From NCBI GenBank assembly GCA_013399305.1, contig VXAI01000191.1, positions 419,872 through 483,871 of the forward strand: 64,000 nt of DNA, written 5' to 3'. Shown one piece after another: positions 24,631 through 38,141 of this stretch. The translations under genes and the position numbers were made by a program. The notes under the pieces were generated by a model. The model saw nothing but the letters and a program-made list of their open reading frames with translations. It searched no databases and was not told where the DNA came from. The first letter of the stretch is position 1; each line of letters opens with the position of its first letter. This DNA is from Rostratula benghalensis (taxonomy: Eukaryota > Chordata > Aves > Charadriiformes > Rostratulidae).

Positions 24631-27600
24631 CACGTTCTTCGGACAAGTTTAAGCCTACCTTTGTCCACTTCCAGACTAAGAAACTATTTGACCATCTTAT
24701 GTGAAATCTAGCCCAAGGAAATAAACCTTGTTGAGGCCCAGGGTTTAATTGGTTATAAGTTTGAAAGCAGATACATGTCTTTTTGTTATTCCACTCAGAA
24801 CAGACACAATGAATTAATGTTCACAGTATAAAATGTAAGCATATCTGAAATATCTTTAATTGTATCATAGCCTGCTATATCAATCCTTTACCTGTTCTTT
24901 GAAAGAAGACCTTCAGAACAGAAAATTCTATCAGTTATGGCAGAAGACCCTTAAATCTACCGGTGATTTATAATTACAGCTCTTCTGACATTAACCTCCT
25001 AGAAATTATGGACAAAAAGCTGCTGCATACAAGTACGGTACTATACCTGATTTGAGCTCAGTGCACATGGAATGCTTCTGACTTCTTGGATTTGCCATGC
25101 TGAAGAGCATTAAATACGTCTGACAACAAATACGACAGATCTGATGCATTTACGTAGCTGTTGTTGGAATTCATGCTGCACAAAGCTGCTTCTGGGACGC
25201 TGGCAACTTTGGCTAACTAAGTGAAAAGCACCAGCTCGGACTTCTGCCCACTTTTCACTCTTACTTTGCTCAAGTGTAAATGACTATATAAAGATGTAAA
25301 CAGTTCTGCTGGCCAGAGTCACCAGCCAACTATGCCTATTTTGTGATGTTCTGAAATAAAACTGTGTATCACACACCCATGGAAACTGAGGTACAGCTCT
25401 GTTTAATGGTGGAAAAGAATCCAATAAACAAAGGATAAATGTGTATATATATATAATACTGTGTCTTTTGCATCCTAGTTAAATCAATTCCCTATTTCTT
25501 TTTCTTCATTAACTTCTTGAGCTACCATATATTTTTCCTTTTTTTTTTTTTTTTCCTGAAAGCGTCAGGATGTTGTTTCAGTAACTGGGTAGCAGTTAAC
25601 AGCAGGTCTCCTTGACAGACCTGCAAGGAACAGCTTCTGACTGTTTTCTGCCTCCTGCAAACCTGCTTCATTATAAGTGGCTTTCCTCTGACATCCCTGT
25701 TAGAGCGGGACATCAATTCTTGCATGGAAGAATTTTTATTTCTTCTCACTCAAGCCTAGTAGACATTTGAACATGAAAATTCTCTGCATGTGACTAGGAC
25801 TGGAAACTGAAACACAATTCAATGCCTAGCTGTAAACATAAATATTCATATATATACACTATACTTGAAAAATCTCTATATAGGTATACCTATGTAAATG
25901 TGTGTGTATATAATCCTGAATATGGGCTGTGGTAGAGGTGAAACTGACTTTCTGGAGCTGGCTACTTCATTCAATGTGTCATGACACCATGCTTCTGTGA
26001 AAGGTCTTTTCTCTAACACTGCTATCCCATGTACTGTTGGGCCTCGGTGCCCCAGAAGATCTACATCCTAGAGTGGGTCCCTTGTCCTGTGCACAGCAGA
26101 GGAGGCATTTCTTCAGTTACATTATGGCTGCTTCCTCAGGTGGGATTTGATAAATGGGCATATTTACCCCCAGCTTAGGTGACTAACCTGATCTTCAGCC
26201 TACACATTGTGTTTTATTTCATGAGAATTCTCCTTCAGAGATCTGATGCTGCTTTCCTTGATAGGAAACTGACATTAGTTTCAACAAGACTGGGTTCTGG
26301 TTTCGGTCCTGTGAGATAAGTAAAATGAGAATAAAGTAGCTTACTGCTGAAGTATAATTATCATATCTATGACAAAACTTTTTTAGCGTATGACCTGGCA
26401 TAGCATATTTTGGGCCTTGAAACAAAAACAGTGATCATCTCTTTATAACACATTATCTAACAGGGAATAGAGATATGATGGATTTTAGGCACCAATGATG
26501 TGGAGAGGTAACAACCTTTAATTAGGTTTCCCTTTGTTCACTTCATGTCTAACGAAGCAGCAAATTCACAGTTCAGTAGCAAATGAGAGGTAATCAAAAG
26601 AAAAAACTCATTTGTTTAACTTGTGCTCATGTCTTTTTTCTGATGAAAATCTTTTATTACTGTTTGCTTTTCACTTCTTTCACAAGAAGAAGAATAGATC
26701 TCATATATAAAAAAGGCCCAAAACAAGTATTCAGAGCTGGCACCCTGTCAAAGCCTTCAGATTGAGAAAATCTCATATAAAATGTTGGAACCTCTCTGGT
26801 CTTCAGTTTCTGTGAGAAAATGGTCATTATCTTCTCCTATTATAAATCAACTGTTTGATTCCCATAAAACAATTGGTTTCTATGACATCTCCAGTGCCAG
26901 GTAACATAAAAAGGAAGTATCTCTTCACATGGCCACGTGTCATCTCTGCATGTTAGGAACCCATCTGATAGAAAATGTAGGTGACACTGTTAGGAGTGTC
27001 TTTCCCATCTCCCCCAGGAATGACATCTTTTCCTCACCCTAGAAATATCCAGATGCTTTGAAGGTCCTCTCAGTGTGATGATAGCAAGCCTGCAAGAGCA
27101 CTGCATATGGCACTTAAACCATTCTGGAAATTTTTTGCATTCAGTGGTACTAAACTGAGCTACAAAATTACTTTTTCCTTATTCAAGGCTACCCCTAACT
27201 ATAGCTGCAGATTTGGATGAAGACTTTTCACAATTTTGCATAGGTTTCAGCAACTGTTCTTTCAGTTCCTGATTGTAACTAAATATGTCCATTAAGCTTC
27301 TCTGTAAAAATTGAAAAGAATGTTATTTAGAATATTCTTATGTATACAGTATCTTGCTACCTTACGAGCTAAAACTCACATTAATTTTCAAATTTGGGAT
27401 GCTGTACTTAACCGTCTTGATATTTGGTAAGTAGCTGGCCAAACTGTGTCTTTGTGTTTGCAAAACCATGATAAATCATGTTAAACCTGTGGAGTGTTTA
27501 TGGTGGGATAGCTGAAAAGCAGAATCTATTCCTTTATATGTAAGTAATATCATTAAAAGAAACATACAGAAACTCTGTTAGAAATTGCTTTCAAGCTCAA

Positions 27601-30600
27601 AATATCTGTTTCAGAGTTCCATAGGTCTTTTTGAACATCTATGTATTCTTTCTTAGGGACTAAACATGTGCCTGTGCTCTTCTTGGCTCATTAGACTTAG
27701 ATCTTTACTGGGGAAAAAGATTCAGTGATGGCATAATTTAAATACCATAGACTGTAGGGCTTCAGAAAGAGAATTCATTCACAGTAAATGACACAGATTT
27801 GTAACCTTTATGCCCTTTTTATGGAAATGAAATTAAATGGAATGAAAGACTGACTTAAAATAATTAACACTAGAAAGTCAGGGTTGATTTCCAGTTCAGA
27901 AGAATGTGGTGTTTCAGCCCTGCCTTTTTTTCTTTCTCTTTCAGGACCTCTTAGATTCATATTGTTGTGTTATAATTAAGACGTACTATTTGTGGCCTTG
28001 TTTCCTAAAGCTGGAAATTTCTTTTAAAAAGATAATAGAGCTGATATTACTAGGTATTGCAACTTGTTCACATGCAACCAAATTTGAGTTCTGAGTATAA
28101 AAGTGCATAACTGAATTTGGGGAAATTGCATATGTATTTTCCCCTTCAGTCTTTGCTCTGTGACACTTAAAATATTCCCTTAAGACTTAATTCTCTCTTC
28201 CATGAGGGACAAGGGCTTGCAGTGTCAGTGCTATCAGGGAAATGGATTTAGAAGAGATGTTTAAGCTCACTGAGAGGGTGGGTGAGAACAAAAAGACCTC
28301 AGAGAGCATCAGCTATATGGCATCGGTTCATCTGAAAACCAGTGACTGAATTACTGACCATTTGGTGGCCCCCCATGCTGCCCCAGCTGATGGGCAAAAG
28401 CTCTTCATTAGTGTAGTGGTACCTGTGGACTGCAAGGAGCGTTCATTTCCTGCCATTGTGAAAGGCTATCACCAACATCAGTTTGAGCAGGTTGTACTAT
28501 CTTCAACTATTAGTTAGTCTAAGTTTGTTTTGTTGTTGTTTTTTTTTTTTGGGGGGGGAAAGAAGATAATAAATATGCCACAAAGAAAGTTTCCTCACTA
28601 GCAACAGCAGTTGGTCGGTCTTGCAATCTGAAAGGAAACACTCCCTGCCACCACCACACACCCCCACCAAACACAAACTGAGCTTGACTTTCTGTTGTAT
28701 TTTATGTCCTTTGTACTGCATTGGGGCTGGTTTTTATTTTAAGAACCTAGTGAAACAGTACGCTTGTAGACAGTAACTTCCCAGTGCTAAAACTTCACTG
28801 ATGGTTCAACCTGGGTATCTGGGTATAAGGAGTGAGATGAGCAAGGCAGGATATGACAGAGCTCCTGCTGCTTTTCAGAGACACAAAAAAGACACTTGAG
28901 CAGTGTTTTACAATGTAAAGAGTCCATAGCTAATGTTCTCATGTCCCTTTTACATCCCAGGTGCAATGAAGCCACAGTTCACCCTGTGGGGGACATAAAA
29001 ACTGGAATAAACAAGGTCCATTATTTATAAAATATTTGAGGATACTAGAAGGTGAAAATGTGACATGGGGGTAAAGAGCAGAATCTGCCTCATTCTGTAC
29101 TTGTGCATAAATGTCAAGATAAATTGGAGGACAGACAGTGTTGGTCTTTACCATCATTAGGTTAGACTAATGTATGAAGACTTATTTCTTTCTTCTGGCC
29201 AGCAGAAGATCCAGTGAAGACAGGAAGGGCCACGGTGGCATAAGCCACTGATGAGTGTTCTTCCTGCACCCAGGTGTCTCTGTAGGATGCTTCCTTCCCC
29301 TCCACAAAGCCAGCTTCAGTAACACCTCTTCCCATCAGCCCCCTGTAAAGGCAGCAGTATGCATGCAGTCTGTCCCCAAATAACACTGCTAACACAGCTT
29401 AATGCGGATAACAAAGTCATCTAGCCCTAGACAAAGAATTTCGCTGAACTGATTTTCCTAGCCTGTACACCCAAACTACACTTTTCCCCTCTAGAACTGA
29501 GAAGAAATTGCTCTAAAACAGCAGTATCACCTGGAAGGGTTAGCTGTTTTATCAACTGCAACTTACTTTGTCACACCTCCAGCTCTGCAATAGGATCATC
29601 ATACCAGGCACTGTCATAACAAGCAGCATTTGAAATGGGAGGTTTTTACTAAGCCAGGTGTGTAGCTAAAGAGATGTTTGCCCTGGAGACAAGCCTGAAG
29701 AGGGAAAGGGAAAAAGTCAGTGAAGCAGATCCATTTTCTTATGAATAAGCAATTTAAAAAGTAATTTGTTAATTAATGCAATGAAAAAAAAAAAATTAAA
29801 TCTGTTTGCTTCTTATTTCGACCTCTTTTACAATTATAAAGGTAAAAATAGTAATTGTATGGGTATTTCATTTCTTAACTAAAAATATGCAATCATCCAG
29901 TCATGCCAATCATCCATCTCTGCTTCACTCTTGATAGTGCAAGCCATGTCTGACAGCCGCTTGTAACCGAGCTGTCTTTATTTGCAGTTCCACATACACT
30001 GTCACAGAATTAGCCAAGCGGGAGAATTTCCAGACTTAAATCACAGCAATTAGAAACCCAGGCTTTACGTGATTCTACCTAGCTTCCGAATTTAAGAGGT
30101 ACTGATTTTTATTGAAGGAATCATAAAGGTTTGATTCCATCAATATAATTTTTTGCTTAGAAACCTCTTATCCTAATACTGACCTGGCGTGACCCCAGCT
30201 AGCTCGCACATTTCCATGTCATAAACAGAGTTTAGCACCTCTGCTGGTATGGGAGGTCACAATAAAAGTGCTGCCAGACCCTTTTAGAAAGCTATCCTCA
30301 CAACACCATGTCATGTCAGTGTGTGTCCAAAAGCAGGATATGGTGGCACTAACTACAAAAAAAACTTTTTTCTTTTTTTTTCCTAAAAAAGCTGATAGCA
30401 GTTTCTACACATTCAGCTGGCAAAGAAAACATCTTGGGGGTTTCATTTCACAAAACCAGCTCACAGAGAAAGGACATTGATCATATCTCCCTAAACCAAG
30501 AGTGCATGTTTCCATGTAAACACTTACCATGTCAAAAGTACATCGTGCTACATAAACACAGGGTCATGTGGTCAGGCATTACCTGAAATGAAAGGAGTTA

Positions 30601-33591
30601 CGGTGAGGTGTGACTCTGAGTTCACAAGCAAAATGCCTTCGCTTTCATCATTACTAATGTAATAACCCAACTATCCACTTTCTTAAAAATACAGAAAAGA
30701 AAAAAAAGAACAAAAAAACCCCAACCCACACATCTGAGGCACCAGGAAATGATTCATCTCATAAAATATTTAATCTCCACACATCAAAGTATTACATGCA
30801 CGCATTGCACTCCTTGTCTTCTCCAGCCATTTACACTCTGCTAAAGCAAACTGACATTTAGAAAATAACTAACCTCTGTTACCCAGCTACAGGCACTTCA
30901 CTAATCATGAAAGAAGGATGTTCACTAAGATTGAAATTATTGAGACTGGGAGTGATACATGTGACAGGAAGTTTATTAAAGACCAAGAACAAAGTTTCCT
31001 TCACTCAGATGCAATGCAGATCTCTTATCTGTGGTAGAAATCTCACTTTTTTTCCAAATGTCACTACATTTGTATGATGTGCAGATACCTTTTCTTTTAT
31101 TGTCCTAGTGACATCAGCAGGAATCCCACAAACACAACATAAGTATGACATGAGTTTCAAGTTTGAAACAATTCATACTACTTCCTTTGAAGGAGTCTTA
31201 AACAAGCAAGAAGAGCAATAAAATACATGCTATCATTTTGCAACTTTAACTTTTTTGAAGTGGTAAGTTTTATGTCATGAATAACATCTCAACCTTTTCA
31301 CTGGACGCTTTTGTATTACATTATGTTTACTTGGGTAATGCAAATAAATCCCATCTCTAGCATTATTCACACTTGGATTCTTGCTCTATGGATTGGAATT
31401 TATCTTGAAGTGGATGCATTTCAGTTCCTCTATCGCTTGTTAGCATCTTCACTTGGGGAAAATTGTTTTCACTAGACTTGTCCTTTGCAGAGGCAGGTCC
31501 CTCTGTCACCATAAGCTTGCTTTGATTTCATTTAGCATGAAAGGTTTAATTAACTATGGAGCTGCCAGTGCTTTAGTTCTCATGATCCATCTTTAATATT
31601 TCTCTTCCTAATAGGAGTTGTTATAATCTGCAGGCTATCTGCTTATGATTTTTTTTTCCTCAGAAGCATTTTTAATAGATCAAATTATTTTTTTTTTCCT
31701 ATGCTTGGTTTACCCTTCTATTCTTACTCTCCCTAGAATGGACTATGTTTCTCAGGGTCTGACACAACAAACCCAGTAATACTTCTTTGTAATACTGCTT
31801 GATTACAAAAGATGTAGAAAGCACTGTAATACAGAAAATAAATTTAGGAACAAAAATAGGTTGGAGGTCATTAGGAGCAAAGAGAATAAAAGAATATTTG
31901 ACACATTCAAAGTCAGCTGACATTCCATGAAGCAACGTTGCTCTTCCAATCAGGATTTTCCACGTTTTTTTAAAATTCATAGTTGACTTAATTCTCTGTT
32001 ATTTGTGGACAAGACACATGGTAAGAAGTCTGCTAGAGATCATAGGTATAATCTTCAGTATTTCATTCTCATAGTCTGAAAGATAAGAATTTGCAGACTG
32101 AACTACTTGACTTCAACAATGTCCCCAGTTACAGGTTATCCAGTGTGATGACAGCTTCGGTCTACTTGCTGCCTGTCCACATACATTCTGACTAGCTGCA
32201 GATTATTCTATGCTCTGTGCTATGCTAAAGCAGAAGAGCTACCTAATTCTCCCCTCTTTCTTTCCCTCCACAGCTGTCCTATCTATATAAAAATGATGGG
32301 AAAATGATGACCCAGTTGCAGTCTTCACATGTTGTGACCAGCAATGCTGGTAGAAAGAAAATCCAGAGTATGGAACCTATTGACAGAGGGTACAATTTGT
32401 TTTGTAATGCGGCCAACTAGCTGTCAGCCTTCACATTAGGAATCTGTTTATGAATATCTGGGTATAGTTGCCTGCTTGTCAGAAACTAAAAATAATTGCT
32501 TTAAGAGAGGGAACAGAATTTGCAAATATTTCTCTTTGACATCTGTGGTCTCGGATGCTACTCTAGCCAAATGGGGACTGTCAATCACTATTTGAAAAGA
32601 TCCAGAAAATAGCGGAGTTAAAACAACTTATTTTTTCCCTTCTGAAAAGCAGTATCATAGCTGGCTAAATAAGGTCTATACTGGAGGAGATGGGAGGGGA
32701 AGGGGGAACATGTGCTTGTGTAGTAACATGACTCCTTACTCATCAGATGGCACCCATCATCATCACAACCACAGCCTTTCAGTGTGCTGGAATAAACTAA
32801 TTATCTCACTGACAGCTCAGGTTTTAATCCCCATTTGTAAGCATTTGTCATGAGTCTTGGTCAGCCAGTTTTTAAAGATTGCCATGAATTATATATTTCT
32901 CCCTTTTTAAGACTGCCTAAATAAGGACAATTACAATGCCCTGGAATGGGTTTCAATAAACACATTTGTACTTGTTGTTGCCAGACAATGTGAATAGGAC
33001 AAAGCTTTTTACAGTGCTGATTGTAAATTAGAGTTCTAATATTCAGTTCTTTTGGAACTGAAGACTATTCAATGCTCATGACAATAAGCAGGAAGAGATC
33101 CTCATCGTGCTCTGAATCAATGGAGCCACACTTTTAAAAGGGTAAGACACTAGCCCCACAGAATTTATTGACTTCAGTAGAGTGCATACAAGTTCACATC
33201 TCCCTTCATTCTTCCAGTCTGAGTGTGCATTACACACACTCATTGGTGACCAAATGAAAGCCAGGCTTCATCCCCCTTATCACTAGGCTCTTAACTAGGA
33301 TGTTGTTAGGACCCTGCCTAGCCTTCATCTATCCTCTGTAGGGAAGTAGGGGATATTTGTACTTCAAAGACCTAGGCAGATGGTACAAAGCACAGAACCA
33401 ATTCTTTTTTTTTTTTTAAAAGATGGAGAAACATCCTTGCAGTGTAATTTATTGTGGAATATAAGTAGCGGTGATAAGTGTGATGCCTATGTGATATTAT
33501 TCAGTAGTTGTTAATATTGCACTCATTATCATGATGCAGGGTCTTTCTCAAATAAAAAAATCTTATACTGAAGAAACTAAATGAAACTGTC
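24631..33591. other. Long unique noncoding stretch
   Basis: About 9 kb with no recognised gene or interspersed repeat. Simple sequence only: a short (TA)n at 25444-25456, T16 at 25539-25554, T12G8 at 28539-28558, a CCA/CA-rich patch at 28648-28675 and A12 at 29784-29795. Open frames do not exceed about 93 codons. A TTTCAATAAACACATTTG-containing segment near 32.88-33.02 kb has the AATTA-rich, repeat-free look of a conserved noncoding element, but I cannot test conservation. Confidence 0.5.
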
Positions 33592-33626
33592 AAAAATCTC
33601 TTATTTTTTGTAAATAAGAGATTTTT
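33592..33626. repeat. Perfect 15-bp inverted repeat (hairpin)
   Basis: The left arm AAAAATCTCTTATTT (33592-33606) and right arm AAATAAGAGATTTTT (33612-33626) are exact reverse complements around a 5-base loop. The stem is AT-rich. A pre-miRNA is unlikely because the stem is too short. A local template-switch event, or a remnant of a small inverted-repeat element, is more likely. Confidence 0.9.
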
Positions 33627-34976
33627 CTATAAGTGTTCTATAGGTGCATTCATCTTAATGAATCAGTGAGGCAGTTTTCTTTATGGTACGTGTTACTATT
33701 TAACATGTAGCTCCAGAAAATACCTTCAGGAAAAGAGCTGCGTTCTCCCTTTTCCATGTTGTTTAGCAAATCAACAGTTTGAGCCAGATCCATCACTGGT
33801 GAAATTTTCTTCACCTCAGTTGCCTGAAGTGGAGTTACAGCACAAAGGAATTGGCTTAGGGGCTTTACACTCTACACGTTCAGCAATTTTTCCCCATAGC
33901 ATAATCTTTCTGTGTGTTTTACACACATGTTTGGACACCTGGAAGGATAAACAAATAGTAGACACAAGATGCAGGTAGAGGTAATGTGCCACATTGAAGT
34001 TCTATCAGTTATTTAGGCACTACTTCCAACAAATCACCAATACTCAGAAACAAAGACTGTTCTGAATTTATCCAGTACTTTTGCATGACTGTTTCAGTGA
34101 TAAAAGTGCCATTGCTTTCCTGGTTGCCTGCCCAAGCAACCTATGTAACACTAAGTACTTTGAGTGGAAAAAAATATTCTAGTATGTAAAAGCAGTAATA
34201 GTTAAATACAAAAGAAGCAAGTATCTTAACATTCCTTTCCATTCTAACATTTTTTCAAGTTGGAACAGGTTCTTCCTATTCACCTCTTAGCTGTTGTCAA
34301 GGGTAGGTGCACTTTTCATTCAGTATCAGATAACATGAAGGTATTTACATATTTTTATCCAGTCAGCTTTGATAAACAGACTGTTTTATGGTATCCTCTT
34401 CAGTCCTTGAATATTATTATGATTCTTTTCTATCTTTGCAGACTTGAACATAAAAAGTGTACATACATTATTTTTTTTTCTCGAGGGGAAAAGGAATGGA
34501 TGGGTAGTTACATCAAATGAGTAGGGTCACTTGAAGAGATAAAAACAATTTCCTGCCTGTATTCCCTTGTTATCTATCCACATATCTTTTTAAAAGTTCA
34601 TGTTTAACTATATTTTAGTTATAGCTTTTCAGTCCATATCATGCTTTCTATTATATGACTCCCTGTGCTCCAAATTGCTTCCCATTCCAAGGTGCACTTC
34701 AAATTCCCTGCTCCCAGCTAATTTTATCCTTATTATTCACTATTTATTTTCTTAATTTTTGTACTACGAGTGTAAACTGTGCAGGGCTATTGATGTACCA
34801 AGGGAGGATACAAAGCTGGCAGTCTAGGGTTGAAGGCGATGCCTGGATTATCACTCTACATGACAGGCAGAGATGTCAGAGATCAGGAAAAGCAGTATCT
34901 GTGAGGATGCACTTGTTAGAAGCAGTGATGGCAGGCAGGGAAATGCATGTTTCCCTTCATCCATGCTGAATTTGAT

Positions 34977-35020
34977 TTGTCAGATGAGTGTACATTAAAA
35001 GATGTACACTCATCTGACAA
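34977..35020. repeat. Perfect 19-bp inverted repeat (hairpin)
   Basis: The left arm at 34977-34995 (TTGTCAGATGAGTGTACAT) and right arm at 35002-35020 are exact reverse complements around the 6-base loop TAAAAG. A perfect 19-bp stem of mixed sequence is far beyond chance for 64 kb. It has no T run after it and is too short for a canonical pre-miRNA, so a recent palindrome-forming template switch is the simplest origin. The stop codon of the minus-strand frame described next falls inside the right arm. Confidence 0.95.
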
Positions 35021-35244
35021 GATGAGAGAAGGCAGGGCTTTCGTTTTCACAGAAAGGTTGTATCCGCACTAATATATAGCACAGGTACAGCCACAGGTTC
35101 TGTCCCTGGAACTCATCCACCCGCACTGGCAAACCACTCAGCAGTCCCTGCCAGCACTTCCACCTTGCTGCTGCTCCAGAAAACAGCCTGGGAACTAGCA
35201 GAGGCCACGGACCACTCCCAAAGGGCAAGTTAGATGAGATGGTC
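35010..35244 (-). other. Candidate minus-strand terminal exon (unproven)
   Basis: On the minus strand a strong acceptor (CTTTTCTTTCTTTTCCCATCAG, its AG at 35245-35246) is followed by 78 open codons. They end in TGA at 35010-35012, inside the hairpin. The segment is GC-richer than its surroundings. The translated frame is Trp-, Leu- and Phe-rich (for example VDEFQGQNLWLYLCYILVR) and matches no family I know. It could be a lineage-specific or noncoding terminal exon, or chance. No poly(A) signal was verified downstream, and no partner exon was found. Confidence 0.15.
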
Positions 35245-38109
35245 CTGATGGGAAAAGAAAGAAAAGGTAACACTGTGGAAGTGGCCAGGCCGTGACAGTT
35301 GCCCTCCAAAAGAGAGAGTGGTTAGTTGTTTGGGGGGTTTTTGTGTATGGATGTAGCCAAGTAATCATGTCTAGAGTAGACTGGTGTATTTGTGAATACA
35401 GAGAACTCATAAGACATCTAGCAGCTGAACTGCTCTATGTTAATGAGAGCACCCAAGGATGAAGTGCAGAAGGATCAGAGAAACTGAAAAAGAAAGATGA
35501 GAAAATCCTTACTCAAACTGAGTACTTGGTGTTAGAAACATTTTGGCACAGGCCAGCTTCCTAAGCAGTTTCAGTTTCTTTTTCTGACAGCACTGTTCAC
35601 CTCAGTAGTTTCCAGGGCACCCTTTATTGCATTTGATGGAAAACAATCACCAACAGTGATTTTATCAACTTCCAAGAAATGGATGAAATGTTGGAAAAGA
35701 TGACATCTAGTGCAGAAATACAGATACCTGCATGATGATTCTCCAAGGATAACACTTTTGTGATTTGTCAGTTAGCCATCTCTTAATCTGGTATTACATT
35801 TTATTGTTAGTGTGCTGTGCTCACTTTGAATAATAGTGTCAGGCAACATGAAGTCATTCACCCGACAGGAGTCCAAATATAGCCACATAACTGTTTTCCC
35901 AAACAATCATAATCTTGTCAAAATACCACGTCAAAGTCTTTGAGAAAAACTAATTTTCAGAAAATTATCTTCATCAATTACGTTCCTTGCCCTTCAGTTC
36001 TTTTTAGCCGAATCCCATGTCAGCCCCCTCACTCCCTCCTTCCCAGGATTTGTTTCACACTATCCAGCCTGTGGTTACTCCAGTATTCCTATTTGCCTTT
36101 AATGAATAGTGCTAATCTACTAACACTTCAGCAGTTTCATGAAGTTGTCATATTTTTTCTGGAAGCTACAAGTAAATAACATCAGGCGAGGAATATAAGG
36201 AACAATTCTTTAAGGACTCTTTGCTGTAAAAAAAAAATATTTTAAAAAGACTTTCTCTAGAAGATATTTCTTCAAATCCTTTTTGTTTCCAGTTGGCTGG
36301 TGGATGGATGAAGGACTTAATCTTTCTCAAATGACACAAACTCACAGATCATCTTTCCAAATGCAAAAGATATATATACTGAATAATTCTGCGTTTTCCT
36401 TATCATTAATACTTTGATCATGTCCAAGTGCTTTAACATTAGAAATTCCAATTCTTACAGCTTTTCATCTGGGTTCCTAGCATTAGAATGCAATCCTTTG
36501 ATGGCTCATTTTCCTTATCACATCAATTTAGCCTGTTCATATCTCCCTCAGTTTGACTATACATTGTCTTTGTGTTCTAGTGAGGAGATTTGGTCCCCTA
36601 GCTGTGACTCACAGGACACCCTATTTTTGCAGCTTGCCCTCCCACTGGAAAATAGCCCAACGTTCTGCTAAAATAAAACTTCCACTGCACAAAGTTTTCT
36701 GCCTCTCCCTGTACTTCTCACTTTCCAAAGCCCCGTCAGTCTTCCGTAGTACATTCTATAGATTAAAAAGCTTGACAGAATCCACTGTCAAAAACACACA
36801 AAAAGTGTGGAAGTATTAGAAAGGCAAGTAAGAGATGTTTTGAAGCAGAAGACTAGCTGATCTATAGTGGTAAGGAGCTTCAAATGTAAATGTTAGATAT
36901 TTAAATAGGGACCCTAAGACATGTTCATTACACATGTTCATTAGAGTGCATGCAGAGTATCTGAATGTGCAAGCTAATGGGGAAAAAACAGAACCATGCT
37001 CTTTCGTGCTTAAGAAACATGACAGGGAAGCAGAAAGTGCTGGCTCCTTTTTTGCCTTTATTATGGTTAGCAGAAATTTTGACATTGTCCTAAATGGGAA
37101 TAGGAGCAGGGTTATATCATAATATATGGTTCCCATCTTGGGTTCAGAGTGTTATTGCCAGGACCAAGCTCATTCAAATTCTTGCAGCTGTGAGGAGATT
37201 GTAAAGCAGCACTTCTCCTCCAGAAATATAAAGGAGATGGCTACTGAACAGCAAGCAAGGTGATCATTCTGTGTGCTATGCTAATGTTGTGACTTCCTTG
37301 GTATCTGAAATAGCTCGGAAAATGTTTTCAGGAATCTGACATGAAGTGCCAGCAAAACTGGCTCTGCCAGCAATTAAGTCTTTATAATTGACAAAGGTCA
37401 GCTAGATTGCATGAGTTTCAGTGATGGAAGACTAAAACTCAACATATATATTAAGAGTGATCAAAAGTTATAGTACATTTAAAATCCATTAGCTAAAATT
37501 ATCTTTTCAGATAATTTCAACAGGCATAAACAGCAAGTACATACTTTTAAGAGAATTTGTGCTTTCTGACTGCCATAATGTTGCAAAATTTAAAAAACTG
37601 TAATTGTTGAGGGGGTTGTTGATACATTCCAGATTGTGAACTGTCGGTGCCCCTCAAGGCAAAGTTGTTTCATAAACTTTAGCATCTTTAAGACTTTTTT
37701 CCCACACACAAAAATGCCAGAGATATCAAAGCAAGATATTGTAAAGGTGACAAATTCGATGTTATCTGAATTGCTAGGAGACTGTGTTAAGAATGTACAA
37801 ATCTTTACAAGGTATAGCTGTCTCAGCTTTACATTGCTATCCTTGTTGTACAAATTGCTAGGATATAAGATGATAATAAGCACTTACTAATTTAAAAGCT
37901 TATCTGAACATGGTATCTTGATCCTGAAAGCTAGGGGAATGTCTCATCAAATTTCCTCTGCTTTTTGTTCAAAAATTATTGAAATTAGAACAGAATATTG
38001 TGATATGTTGAACATTTGATCACAGAAGATTACCTAATGCTAAGAGAAGCACAAAACAACAATTGTTTTTTTCCGTCTGGGGGGGTCTTTTTTAACACTT
38101 ATACTGTGC

Positions 38110-38141
38110 TTAGGGCTAAAAGTTAGGGCTAACTTAGGGCT
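38110..38141 (+). repeat. Three TTAGGGCT words
   Basis: TTAGGGCT occurs at 38110-38117, 38123-38130 and 38134-38141, with short AAAAG and AAC spacers. It resembles a degenerate vertebrate telomere unit (TTAGGG) but is too short and irregular to call an interstitial telomere tract. Confidence 0.6.
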
